Of a stretch of 64,000 nt of DNA, positions 1 to 10,400 are shown piece by piece. The stretch's first letter is position 1; every line of letters begins with the position of its first letter. The DNA comes from Opisthocomus hoazin. Lineage: Eukaryota > Chordata > Aves > Opisthocomiformes > Opisthocomidae. The notes beneath the pieces were generated by a model that worked only from the letters and a program-made list of their open reading frames with translations, searched no databases and had not been told where the DNA came from. The stretch lies in assembly GCF_030867145.1 (NCBI RefSeq), contig NC_134434.1, positions 2,790,001 through 2,854,000 on the forward strand. Direction: 5' to 3'. The position numbers were made by a program, and so were the translations under genes.

Positions 1-69
1 TCGGCAGGAGCTCTCCCTAGGGAGACCCCCCCTCTCCGGCTGCAGAAGTGACCATGGCATCGTCCCAGC

Positions 70-150
70 ATCACAGAATCACAGAATTGTAGGGTTTGGA
101 AGGGACCTCTGTGGGTCATCTAGTCCAACCCTCCTGCTGAAGCAGGGTCC
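70..150 (-). repeat. CR1 LINE 3'-end fragment (antisense)
   Basis: The plus strand begins with a doubled ATCACAGAATCACAG motif followed by a purine-rich GGAAGGGACCTCTGTGGGTC segment and TCTAGTCCAACCC. This is the reverse complement of the 3' end of avian CR1 retrotransposons. Similarity fades after the GCAGGGTC segment, so only about 80 bp can be supported. It lies in the first coding intron of CASKIN2. Confidence 0.85.
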
Positions 151-469
151 CCTTCCCGCAGGCGGGACACCTGCCCTCGCCTGCCCTTCCCCTCCAGCTC
201 CTGCCCTCAAAACTTTCTCCCTGCCCACCCCACCGCCTTGCAATAAGAGGTGCCGTGACCCACTTGTACAGCAGCGCCGGCGCGGGGAGGAGGGCTGCGC
301 ATGGTGAATATTAAACAACGTGTCCCTGAAGTTCCCGCTGCCGCGACCGGCACTTCATTTTTTGCTTACGTGCGGTGACTTTTTTTAGGCACAGGCAGCC
401 CCGGAGGGCTGATCACAGCTACCGAGCTCCCAATCCACTGAGACAGCAGAAGGACTCTTAGAGGGATTT

Positions 470-502
470 AAAAATAATAATAATGATTAAAAAAATATAT
501 AT
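470..502. repeat. AT-rich simple repeat
   Basis: A run of AAT triplets followed by A7 and alternating TA units. It is a short low-complexity tract within the CASKIN2 intron, useful as a landmark only. Confidence 0.8.
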
Positions 503-2274
503 ATCATCTCAGCCTGTCATATGGAAAAGGCGCTTTAATGAGCGGTAAATGCAGCGAGCAGGCGGCTCACGTGGCATCAGGGAGAGAGAACCATGAGGGC
601 TGGGAGCGGCGATGCCCTCCGTGCGGGGATGGGTCCCTGGGGCCAGGCAAGCCCCCCACGCCGGGTCCAGCACAGGAGTCTCACTAAGGGCTTGCAGGGG
701 TGGCCTTGCAGGGGTCTGGGCTTTTTGCTGCCCCGTCCTTATAAAGGAACAAAATAAAAGTAAGCAGAGGGGAGCTGCTGAAGCCGCTGCGGCGGGGGAG
801 TTAAACAAACACCTTCACGTGGGTGCCCCACGGCTGGAGGGAGGGGAAGACTCCAGTGAAAAAATGCAGACAGGGTTTAACTAGGAGAGAGTTACCGGAG
901 GGGACTGGAGAAATGAAGTGCAACTTCACCCCTCTGGGTGCATGAGGGGGAGATCTGCGGGCACCCCCGTCTGCCGACGCTGCCCGGCCACGGGACACCA
1001 GCTCAGGGGAGCAGGGCTGCGTCAGCCGGCGGGACACTCACGTCCTGACGTTATTTATTGCCTTGGGGGTGTCCTTCAACCCACCCGTGCAGGCAAACGT
1101 CTCTTGCTCCAGCTCAGGGACCCTGTATGGGCACAGCAGCAAGTACAGGCAACGGCACCCAGTCCCTTCACCCGGGGAGAGGGCATCAGGCACCCCCCTC
1201 CTAGGGAGAAGGTGGCCCCCAGCCCTCCTGCAGGCCCAGCAGCCGGGATTTGCAAAGTTGTGGCCCCAGTCAAAGCTTTCCAGCAGCTGACCCAGGAGAG
1301 TTTATCCCCTTCTCACGTTTATAATCCTCAGCCTAACTCACGTTTCCCAGCACCAGCCTCTCCGCCCTGAGACGCTCCTCAGAAGCCTTAAAGCTTCTTC
1401 TCCCACCCAAGTTTCCCCTCTCCCTCCCCGGGATGTTTTTTTCCCCTCCCAGTTTTCCCGCACACACCCACAAGACCCCCCACGATGTGCAGCCCTGGCA
1501 GGGGGGTCCCACACCCCCCAGCCTCCCCCCGCACAGAGCAGCTCCCGCAGCCCGGGCAGGCACCGTGCACCTTCCCCTGGCCACTCTTTTATTTACTTTT
1601 CCCAGTTCCCTCCTCTCAGTCGGTCACGAGAAGCGACCGGGAGCTCTGCTCTCTACAACGGCACCATGGCACCGGCCGTGATCTGCTCCTCCACCTTTCC
1701 ACCTCCCCATCTCCTCCAGACACCGTCCGGCACCTGCAGGACCCCGGCGCCCTTGGGAACCCCGGCGAGCCCAACATTCACTCTGAGCCATGCTTGCCGC
1801 TGACCTTTCCAAGAGCACGTGCGAGAAAACAGCTCTGCTGAAGGGTTAAACATTACCAGACTGAAATTCAGGGCTTCACGATTGGTTCCAGTCGACTGGC
1901 TGGGATGATAATTTTTCACAAGATAAATACGGCTGGGAGCGAGCAGCAATCGCTAAAGACCCTTTGTAGCAGCGACCCCCCCGCAAGCGGCTTCGTTTCC
2001 CCCCCCGCTGCCGTTTCCCTTTGCCCACCACTGCTCAGTGGCCCACACCTGATGGCCCCTGGCCCCAGGCCCTGCCAGGAGGATCGCTTACAGCCCGGTC
2101 ATTCATCCGCACGGGGCCTCCGGCCGCAGCACAACTCGTGCGCCGGGGTGCAGAGCCAGCACTCGCACCCTGGCTTGGATGGCACCGAGCCCGCTGCTGG
2201 GACCCGCACCCCGGAACAGGCAGGGGTGCTCAGCAGGGGAGAGGGAGCCCGCAGCTCCGCGCCCGGCTACTCAC

Positions 2275-2368
2275 TGCTCTTGGACGCCTTGATCTTGGCC
2301 ACCAGCTTCTGCACGCCGGGTAGGTCCCCGTTCTTCACGGCCTGGATCAGCTCCTGCTCTCGCCCCAT
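2275..2368 (-). CDS. CASKIN2: CASKIN2, first coding exon (5' end of gene)
   Basis: On the minus strand an ATG at 2368-2366 opens 31 codons beginning [15 protein letters not shown] and ending in KIKASKS, then one extra base and a GTGAGT donor (phase 1). This matches the start of vertebrate CASKIN2, which begins MGREQ.LI.AVKNGD and continues [10 protein letters not shown], the lead-in to the first ankyrin repeat. CASKIN proteins are large neuronal and epithelial scaffolds with ankyrin repeats, an SH3 domain, two SAM domains and a proline-rich tail; CASKIN1 binds CASK. Only this exon is in the window, and the ankyrin, SH3 and SAM parts lie beyond the left edge. The paralogue CASKIN1 starts similarly, but the neighbouring TSEN54 gene supports CASKIN2, since the two are neighbours in human 17q25.1. 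The start is chosen because it matches the family start and precedes a clean donor in phase. Confidence 0.88.
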
Positions 2369-2425
2369 CACGGCCAGGTGGGAGCGGCGGCGGCGTGGAA
2401 GGCAGAGACCCTCAGATCCCGGCGG

Positions 2426-2431
2426 TTTATA
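2426..2431 (-). promoter_or_regulatory. TATA-like box upstream of the CASKIN2 start codon
   Basis: On the minus strand TATAAA, in the context GGCTTTATAAACC, lies about 58 bp upstream of the CASKIN2 ATG. That spacing would place a transcription start about 30 bp upstream of the ATG. It could be a secondary promoter, or simply part of the 5' untranslated portion of this exon. A pyrimidine-rich stretch ending in ATCAAAG further upstream (about 2470) could instead be the acceptor of this exon. Confidence 0.3.
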
Positions 2432-4388
2432 AAGCCATGGGAATAAGCCCGTAATTCCTCAAAACGCACTTTGATGAGAGATGAAATCCAGCGTGAAAGA
2501 TGCTTTACGATCCCATAGGATGTCAAATGCAGAAGGAAGAAGTCTTTCTGTAATGGGCAGAAGTCCCTTTCCGCGTCGGGAGGAGCAGGCCCCGGACGGG
2601 GTTTGGTTGGAGAACATGCGATCAATTAAAATCAGGAATAGTTCAGCACTCGGGGACAGCCTCCCGGCAGCACCGGGGCTCCGTGAGACAAAGCCGGGCG
2701 GCTCGGGGCAGGGCAGCCAGCGCAGTCGGCATCAGGATGCCCTCAGCCTCCCGGCCGAACCCGCGCCGTGCTCGTGGAGCCGGAGGTGTCGTGCTTTGCT
2801 CCCCTCGCCAGGCTCTGCTGTGCTGATGAGTCCCTAATTCTTCCCAAAGGGATTACAGGCTCGTCGCCATCTGGAAGTTATAGATCCTCCCTCTCTGGTG
2901 CTCATTAGCCCCTTCGTTTCGGCATTCCTCTTGGCGACAGTGCTGCAGCCACGCTGGGGAGTCCCGGTGCGGCAGCCCAGGACCTGCGGAGGGGAAGAGC
3001 AGAGTCAGTCCTCGAAGGCCATTTACCTCCCAGCTCCGTCGCGACAGCTTTTGTATCCGCGCCGAAGAACGAATACTTTGACTATATTTAGTCCTGGCGG
3101 GACTTGGCTCATCCTCGTGTTAAACAGAGAGAGAAGAACCTGCAGAAGAAACCTTCTGAGGGTGCTGTCGGGGGGTGGCCGAGGAGCAGCATGGGGGCAC
3201 GGCTCCTTCCCCATCCCCTCCCTAAAGGCACCACACGAGGCTTGGGACACCAGGTCTCTCCCCCTCTCCTTTTCTGGCAGCAGCACCCAAGGGATGGGGC
3301 TGGGGAGGTTCAGCCCAAGTGCTCTGCAGCCTGTGGGAGGGGGTCACCTGCCCGGCAGCCTTCCCTTCCCCTCCCATGCAGGGGTAAGCCCTCACCCTTC
3401 AAACCACCCGTGCAGCTCAGCGCCCTTGGACTCAAAGCACACTTCACCCAGTACATGAGCTCTCTCCAGCCCAAGCGAGGAGCCGGGTGTTGTTCAGCAG
3501 CACAACCATGCCCAGGAGAACAGGACCAAGCCCACGTCCCGGCCAGCTGGGGTACCCCGGAGAGGGCATGGGGTCCCACGGCAGCAGTTCATGCCTCCCA
3601 GCCCACGCTCTCCCATTGCACCCAGGCTGCCCAAACTGGGCAGTGAGAAATCCCCTCTGGTTCAGGGCTGCGTCCGGCAGGCTGCTCCGAGGCCTGGGGA
3701 GGAGGGGGGGGATGCAGTGCCAGCTGCAAGGCCGTCACCAGATCACCCTGCGACTCCCCCTGCGCCGATCCGGGCTGGATCGGAACCAACTCCGATTCCC
3801 GCAGGCACGGCTCGGGGGTGTCGTGTCCCCTCCCGCAGCGCTCGCCCCCAGCCCTTTATATAATAGCGGGTGTCACGTCCTCCGAGGAATCGAGGTCACT
3901 GGTTTGAGGATGGAAACCACAGGGGAGAGAAGGCAGCAGCGAGAGGAGAGGTCCCGTCTGGGTCGGGGAGCAAAAGCAGCAGGGGTGTCCCACGGCACAG
4001 CGTCGCTCAGCCCACCCACGGCAAAGCTGGACGCTGCAGCTGCCCGCCAGCACGGACCCCTCGCACGCTCCCCACGCTGCAGCGGGACTCGGGCAGCCGG
4101 AGAGGTGATGCTCTAGGGCCGGCTCAGCTCCTAGGACAAGGCGATGCTGAGATCCCCACACCAGGCTGGGGGGTTCCCCCCCGCCCGTCATCATCGCTCC
4201 CCTGGGGTCCAGGGTCTGCTCAGCCGATGAGCCCCTCGGCACCGGGGCTGCGCGGGGGCTCGGTACCAGGGGCTGGCCAGGTCAGCTGTCACCTCCCTGC
4301 GTCCTGGGGCACCCGCACCAGCTTATCTACGTCACAACAAAGTTTCAGCCGCAAACAAACCCCCTCCTGAAATCTCCCGTGCTGCTCC
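2432..4388 (-). other. Probable CASKIN2 5' intron, no gene seen
   Basis: GC-rich sequence between the first coding exon of CASKIN2 and its candidate untranslated first exon. Many short open frames occur on both strands, but none shows a recognisable domain. I read it as the 5' intron of CASKIN2, which depends on the upstream exon at about 5312 being real. Confidence 0.45.
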
Positions 4389-4582
4389 ATCACAGAATCA
4401 CAGAGCGGTGGGGGTTGGCAGGGACCTCTGTGGGTCACCCAGTCCAACCCCCTGACCAAGCAGGGTCACCCAGAGCCAGCTGCACAGGACCTTGTCCAGG
4501 CGGGGCTGGAATATCTCCAGAGAAGGAGACTCCAGAGCCTCCCTGGGCAGCCTGGGCGAGGGCTCCTTCCTCAAAAAGTATT
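4389..4582 (-). repeat. CR1 LINE 3'-end fragment (antisense)
   Basis: The segment starts ATCACAGAATCACAG and continues through CAGGGACCTCTGTGGGTCAC, CCAGTCCAACCCC, a CTTGTCCAGGCGGG block, CTCCAGAGAAGGAGACTCCA and CTCCCTGGGCAGCCTGG. These blocks, in this order, are the reverse complement of a CR1 3' end. It is longer than the copy at position 70 and lies just downstream (in the minus-strand sense) of the CASKIN2 CpG island. Confidence 0.9.
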
Positions 4583-4974
4583 TTCATTTCACCCCGCGCG
4601 CTGCATCCAACTTTGTGCCGCTCTTCCCAACCGCTCGCAAAAAGCCAGCGTGAGGGCGCTCAGACTATTTACTCATTTATTTAAGAAATAATCAACGTGC
4701 CCAGCCTCACTGAGAAGTCAGCGCGGTGCCGCTGCCTCTCCCGCAGCGCCAGGCTCAGCGAGCATCTCGGGGGTACCGAGAGCTGCGGGTACCCAGCTCC
4801 AGCCCTTCGGCCTCTCGCGGGGAGACAGGAGCAGCGGCGAAGGTAAAATTCCAGCGCGAAGCTGGAAAAGCAAGAGCAAACATCCCTCCCAGCCGAGCCT
4901 CCAGCCCAGGAATCCACCTGGAGAACCAAAGCATCCCAAACATTCCCGCGGCCGGCGGCAGCGCCGGGGAGAGA

Positions 4975-5022
4975 AAAAATAAAAGAAAAAAAAAAAAGAA
5001 AAACAAACAAAAAAAAAAAAGA
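4975..5022. repeat. A-rich simple repeat inside the CpG island
   Basis: Two long A runs separated by G and by AAAACAAACA. On the CASKIN2 sense strand this is a poly-T/pyrimidine tract. It causes the lysine-rich or phenylalanine-rich stretches in the spurious long frames of this region. Confidence 0.85.
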
Positions 5023-5206
5023 GGAAAAGGAGGAAAACCACAAACAAACCACGGGCGTAAGGGGAGAAGGAAAGGTGCGAAAGAGCAGCGGGCGCCCAGG
5101 CCGGGGCCCCAGGGCTCGGCCCCCCCACCCCGGGGAGCCCCGCGTCGCCGGGGCTGGGGGAGGAGGGGGCAGCCGGGGGGGCACCGGTCACGCCCCCGTC
5201 TCCCCT

Positions 5207-5281
5207 CCCCCCCCCCCCCCCCCCGGGACCCCCCGGGACGCGCCGCTCCCTCCCTCGGGGAATGGGGGGGGGGGGGGGGGG
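5207..5281. repeat. C18 and G18 homopolymer pair
   Basis: A run of 18 C (5207-5224) and a run of 18 G (5264-5281) are separated by 39 bp, forming a near-perfect inverted repeat. Either run alone can form a G-quadruplex on the G-rich strand. In the CASKIN2 sense direction both lie within 110 bp downstream of the candidate first donor. Run lengths in the assembly may be inexact. Confidence 0.85.
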
Positions 5282-5311
5282 TTTGCCCCCGCCGAGAGCG
5301 GCCCCGCTTAC

Positions 5312-5519
5312 CTGACGGCCCCCCCGCACCGAGCCGAGCCGCAACTCGCCGAGCGGGCCCGGGAGCGGAGGGGAGCGGCGCGGTCCCGGCGCTCGGCAGA
5401 GTCCCGCCCGGGCTGGCCCCGGCCCCGTCCCGGCAGGAAATCCCTCCCCGGGCCGGCCTGATTGGAAAAGCCCGGCGGGTTGTGCGGGCTGGGCAGGGCC
5501 GGGGCTGCTGTCACTCACC
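5312..5519 (-). other. CASKIN2: Candidate untranslated first exon of CASKIN2
   Basis: On the minus strand a consensus donor GTCAG|GTAAGCGG has its last exon base at 5312. A second donor, ACG|GTGAGTG, has its last exon base at 5519 and could serve a longer or alternative first exon. Both lie in the CpG island upstream of CASKIN2 on the correct strand. The outer limit (transcription start) is unknown, and 5519 is only a marker of the second donor. No ATG-led conserved frame is seen, so the exon would be non-coding. The alternative is chance donor matches in GC-rich DNA. Confidence 0.4.
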
Positions 5520-5689
5520 GTGATGCGCCGGGCAGGGGCAGGGCCCTCCCGCACCGGCACCGCGCGCGCCCGCCCGCCCCGCAGCCGCGGGGGGCCCTGG
5601 GGGTCCCGGGGAAGCGGCTGGATGCGAGCGGAGCCCGGCCGGAGAGCCAGCGCGGTGCGGGACCGGCCCGGGGGGGCGGGACCGGCGTG

Positions 5690-6150
5690 GTGCGGGACGG
5701 AGCCGGTGCTGCGGGACCGGGACGGGGGGGGGGGGGATCCACCATCTTCAGTCCCGGACCGACCCCGTGCTGCGGGACGGGCCCCGGAGGGGAACCCCCC
5801 ATCTTCAGCCCCGGACCGACCCGGTGCTGCGGGACGGGCCCCGGGGAGGGGGATCCCCCGTCTTCAGCCCCGGACCAACCCGATGCTGCGGGACGGACCC
5901 CGGGGAGGGGGATCCCCCGTCTCCAGCCCCGGACCGAGGCGGTGCTGCGGGACGGGCCCCGGGGAGGGGGACCCCCCGTCTCCAGCCCCGGACTGACCCG
6001 ATGCTGCAGAACGGGCCCCGTGGGGGAACTCCCCGATCCGGGACCGACCCAATGCTGCGGGACGGGCCCCGTGGGAGGATCCCCCACCCCGGGACTGGCA
6101 CCGGGGGGGGGGGGGGGAAATCCCCCACCTTCAGCCCCAGGCCGACCCAG
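5690..6150. repeat. Minisatellite, ~59-bp unit, about seven copies
   Basis: The core GCTGCGGGAC (GCTGCAGAAC in one unit) recurs at 5708, 5769, 5826, 5885, 5944, 6003 and 6054, giving intervals of 61, 57, 59, 59, 59 and 51 bp. Each unit also carries a GGGCCCCG block, a run of G followed by CCCCC, a CTTCAGCCCCGGAC or CTCCAGCCCCGGAC block and a GACC segment. Units differ by point changes and small indels, and the array ends near a G15 run (6103-6117). Both strands show long open frames here because the repeat lacks stops; they are not genes. Confidence 0.92.
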
Positions 6151-6259
6151 TGAGCCCTTTGCCCCCTCCGACCACCCCGGCAGAGGGGCTGCACAGGCTG
6201 CTGGTGGCACCCACAGGAGCAAAAGTCACCGATCCCCAGCTGTCCCGGCCTTAAATTAA

Positions 6260-7106
6260 TCCTGCTCTCACCGAGCACTAAAACCACCCCAAAAAAATCA
6301 CCCATTTCAGCCAGTCCTCGACAGAAACAACAGAAACCAGTGCTCCCTCGAGCACGGTTGTCTTAAAACAAGAGATTACTTAATAAAGCTGGACAGCTTT
6401 TGCTGCATGATACCACTGGATTATCATCAGCTAATCAGATTAAAAACACACGGAGGCTTTGATTTGGTTCACCAAGTGCCCAGCCCACAGCTGCCTGGGG
6501 GAGCTGCAAAGATCTGGTACCTCTTCAAACCAGGCCCCGAGACTTTTTGCCAAACGATGGTTTCGTGAGCAATCCCAAGAAGAGGGATCCTCAGTGAGGA
6601 GAAGGAACTGACATTTCAAGACACACCCTGTCTTTTCAGTTCGGGAATAAAGAGATTACTATGCACATCTAATTATAGATGTCAACATTTTACGGCTGCT
6701 ATGCTGAAGCGTGAAGCTGTAAGTAGCCCTGCTCGGAAGGGCTGCGAAGTGAAAGGTCTCATCATTGCTTCTGTGAGTTTTGCCAGTGCTTGCAAAGCGC
6801 GGTGACATTTCTAATAATCCCCTGAATTTATGTAGCACCTTTTGTCCTTTTAAGGATCCTAATTAAGCTTCACAGCTCACTGAGCATAGACTAAACCCCC
6901 TTTGCAAAAGAGGAGCCCAGGCCCTGCTTTGCACAAAATGTGTGTCCCGTTTCAGGCAGGGGTAGGACTTCTCCACCCCAGCGACCTCCAGCAGCACACT
7001 GTTCCACCCCAGCAAGGGAATGCCGCACCGATATTCCCACCCAAAGGTTACAGCGCTTCAGCTACTCTCCTGTGCTTAAAGCTGGGTAATCTAAGCTTTC
7101 TATAAC
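6260..7106. other. Intergenic, no gene seen
   Basis: Composition drops to ordinary AT/GC levels after the CpG island. No supported gene, RNA or repeat was recognised. Confidence 0.6.
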
Positions 7107-7436
7107 TAACTCTCTACGAGTACCTGAAAGGAGGTTGTAGTGAGGCGGGTGTTGGTCTTTTCTCCCAAGTAACTAGGGATAGGATGAGAAGAAATGGCCT
7201 CAAGTTGCATCGGGGAGGTTTAGATTGGATGTTCGGAAAAATGTCTTTACTGAAAGAGTTCTGAAGCATTGGAAGAGGCTGCCCAGGGAAGTCGTGGAAT
7301 CACCATCTCCTGGAGGTGTTCAAAAACGTGTAGATACGGCACCTTGGGACACGGTTTAGCAGTCATGGTGGTGATGGGTTGACGGTTGGACCTGATGATC
7401 TTTGAGTTCTTTTCCAATCTTAACGATTCTATGATC
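7107..7436 (+). repeat. CR1 LINE 3' end (sense), ~330 bp
   Basis: It starts near CTCTCTACGAGTACCTGAAAG and continues through GAGGTTGTAGTGAGG, GGTGTTGGTCTTTTCTCCCA, AGAAATGGCCTCAAGTTGC, GAGGTTTAGATTGGAT, GAGGCTGCCCAGGGAAGTCG and a terminal GATTCTATGAT. These are the ordered landmarks of the CR1 3' portion (end of the reverse-transcriptase frame plus 3' UTR). It is the least decayed CR1 copy in the window and is 5'-truncated, as is usual. No coding capacity remains. Confidence 0.95.
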
Positions 7437-10400
7437 CCTGGTGTCACACAAGCCTTTTGAATGGGGGCCCCACTAGAGTTTACCCCAATTTGCTGGATAT
7501 CCACACTCCTTTGACCATAAACCATGTATCAGTGCCTTCGCTTTACGGCCCTGCCCCAAGCAGGCAGCAGAGCGAGGATGAGCAGGCAGTGGCCCCCGTT
7601 TCCCACCACGTATCTCACAGCCCTCCATCGACTCTCGTAGGGTGCAGGGCTGGCGGGTGATCACCAGCACAAAGAGCTGCCAGCAGCTCCAGCCATGTCC
7701 ACCTTGCAGAACCCACAGAGACCCACCACGACATTCATTCCCCTACACACACAGAGCAGGAGCTGAGAGCATCACACGAGTTTCCTCTGCAGAGAAACCC
7801 CGTTAACATTTCTCTCCCTCTCCGCACCGGGGTCAGATGTTTGCAGTCTGGGTGGTGTTTTTGAGGGTGCAGGCACCCTTGGGTGGCTGTCCCTGCCCTC
7901 AGCCCCCGCAGAAAGGTGCCCGGGGCAGCAACTATTCTCGTCCCGCAGTTGGGTCCCTCTCGCAGCTCCCAGGTCGATGTTGCCATCTAGAGGCCCCTTT
8001 TACAGCGATCGTCCCCTTCCCAAGCACTGGGAAGGAGCTGGGGGTTTTTCCTCAGTTCAGTGCAAGATTTCAAGGCAGCTTTTCTGGGTTAGGGGCTGAG
8101 GGGGAGGAGCAGATGAGTTGCTCCCACGGTCGATGTGTTTTTGACTCAAAATGCTGCAGCTCAGTGCTCTGCTAGCTCTCCCCAGCCCACATCTCGTACA
8201 GCCGATCGACAGCCCCAGCAGCTGGGCAAAGCCCTCCTCTCTACTCCGAGGTGATTTATTTTGCCCCATCCTCAGAGTGATGCATTTGCCATGAGCGAGG
8301 GAAGCAGCCCGGTCGGCGGGAGTGACGCACGCAGCAGTGTCCACAGCAGCTCCGCTGCCAGCGCTGGCTCTGGGTGACGCCGTGACAGACACAGCTCCAG
8401 GATCGGCGAGTGCAAAACTCCCAAATCTCACCCACAAAAGCCAGACTTGGAAAGCTGTGGCAATCACATCCACACCCAGCAGGAACGGGTGGGAGGGCTG
8501 CAAAGGCCCACACCAGACATCCAAAACATTTCAAACATGTTATGAACCAGCTGGATGGAAACATACTTCTCCCTCTCAGCTGCAGCTTGGGCTCCTCCTG
8601 TTTAAAACTGCCAGAGGCTGGCCCATCTCGACCCAAAGACTTGCTGCTGTAACCCCAAAGATGCCTCTCGCACTTGGGTAGGAGGAGGCGGCTCAGCGTA
8701 GCACGGGATGAAGGCAGCCACACAGCAGAGGAGGATTCCCACCGGCAGCCAGGATTGCTTTCCCCGGGCGGGTGTGCAGACACCACTGCCTGGATGCTCC
8801 TCGTTCAGGGAGAGAGCGGGGCTGGAGGCTGGTTCCTGCACACCCACGGGGGCAACACCACTGCAGCGGAGGCTGTGGCACCCCACTACGGTATCTGTTC
8901 TGCAGGGAGGAAGGTGCAGGCTGAGGATGAGTTTCTCCTACACCAAATCATGTCACAGCACAAAGCAGGTTATTGCCCAGATTTAAATCCAGCCCCAGGA
9001 GCCCTTTCTGCAGCTCCTGATGTTCATTCTGACAGCACCCGGCCTCACCGAGCACCAAAAGGTGACGGGTGCCCCGCTGCTGGGCTTTGGTCCTGTCAGT
9101 AAGCAGCCCAGCAAGTCTCACTCTCATTCCTAGCGCTCACCAGCCACGTCCCATCCCTGGGGACCCTTCCCTGCACAGGCATCTGTCCCCTCCTGCGTGA
9201 TGTCCAGGACAGGCATTTCTCACCTGGCTCAGCACTCCCTCTTGTTGGCCACAACGTCAAGGACAAAGCTAGAGAGGGAGGAGAGCTCCAGACACACGAG
9301 GTGCTTACACATGCATTTACTCCACCACCTTTTATAAACCTTCCTGGCAATAGCTGCTGCTGGAAGAAGCCCAAGGGAGGAAAATGAGGGGGTTCGATCA
9401 AGAGGGAGACGCATTGCACATGAGGAGGAGGATGCTGTGCTCCCAGGGACCAGGCACTGGCAGAAGGGGTTTTGGGCTGGTTTGGCCTCAGACATGTTCT
9501 GCAGCTGCCTGCAGCCTCAGGCCAACCGCCACCACTTGCAGGACACATCCAGCCCCAGGCCAGAACCTGGACACGGCTCCATGCGCCCATGTCCCGTGAA
9601 CCTGAGCAGCCGCCATAGTGTGAAAAGCAGCAGTGACTGTTCTTAGCAGAGCTGGTGGCAGACACCAGCATAAACCATAGCTAGAGTTGGCTCTCCAACA
9701 GGTAACAGGGCTCTGGTGGCGATTTAGGAAGCTCTGTTCAGCCACAGTATTTTACAACAATGAAATCCCCAGCACACAGGTGAGCTCAGGTAACCAGCCC
9801 CCGGTTACATCACTGCGCTGGAGTCCAGCTCCGAGCCCCCTCAAAAAGCAACTCCACAGCCTCAGCCCAAACACGTGGGAGCTGGGAGCTGCAGCCCACA
9901 CCAGCCTCTGCCCTGGCATGGCAAACCCTACACACAATCCCTTCCCCTGCATCCATGTGGGAGCTTGGGCAGCCTTCCCACGTGCAAACGCTCGGCTCCC
10001 ACCAGACTCACCTCTCCCCGGTACACATGTGCTGCTGCTCGCGCTATCCTCCAGGTCTGCCCGCTTTCCTCTTCCTCCACGAGCCTCCCTCTGCTGACAG
10101 CCACTTCTTTCTGGTCCTGTGCCCTTCTTTTCTCTCTGTTTCCCTTGCTCCGTCCCTCACTCAGGAAATTAAAGATAATCCTCCCTTTTTTTGCTGCCGG
10201 ATTCCCTGTTTAACATTCACTGTGTGTGCTTGCACCGATTCAAAACAGGATTAGACTTTCTGTTGCTTTGATGTCAGTTGTGCTTTGCACTTAAGGCAGA
10301 GGAGGAAAGAGAAACTGTCTGTTAATAAACCTCCTGGGTTCTGCTCATCCACTTGCACCCATCCTGGAAACGAAGGTCAGGCACATTTACTGGCAGAAAC

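Larger units (their letters stand above)
1..2274 (-). other. CASKIN2: CASKIN2 intron after the first coding exon (partial)
   Basis: This stretch is intron of the minus-strand CASKIN2 gene, starting at the GTGAGT donor at 2274-2273 and running past the left edge. I looked for the next ankyrin-coding exon on the minus strand and did not see it. Contents are a CR1 fragment at 70-150, an AT-rich simple repeat (AAT units then TA units) at about 470-500, and GC-rich sequence without a recognisable gene. The open frames here are short and overlap on both strands. Confidence 0.7.
4690..6250. promoter_or_regulatory. CpG island, probable CASKIN2 promoter
   Basis: About 1.5 kb of very GC-rich, CpG-dense sequence, with GC-box-like GGGGCGG/CCGCCC runs, C18 and G18 homopolymers and a 59-bp minisatellite. 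It sits upstream of the minus-strand CASKIN2 start and contains two minus-strand donors (CAG|GTAAGC at 5312/5311 and ACG|GTGAGT at 5519/5518), as expected for a promoter with an untranslated first exon. An A-rich tract at about 4975-5022 interrupts it. The exact transcription start cannot be read from sequence. Confidence 0.6.

Noticed and set aside
4718-5560. 280-codon minus-strand open frame across the CASKIN2 CpG island
   Set aside because: It begins at GTG rather than ATG, runs through homopolymers and an A-rich tract, crosses both candidate donors and has no recognisable domain. It is a product of GC-rich sequence.
5462-6259. Long open frames on both strands in the 59-bp repeat
   Set aside because: The repeat unit lacks stop codons, so several frames stay open at once, with Pro/Gly/Arg-rich periodic products. 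No gene-like features.
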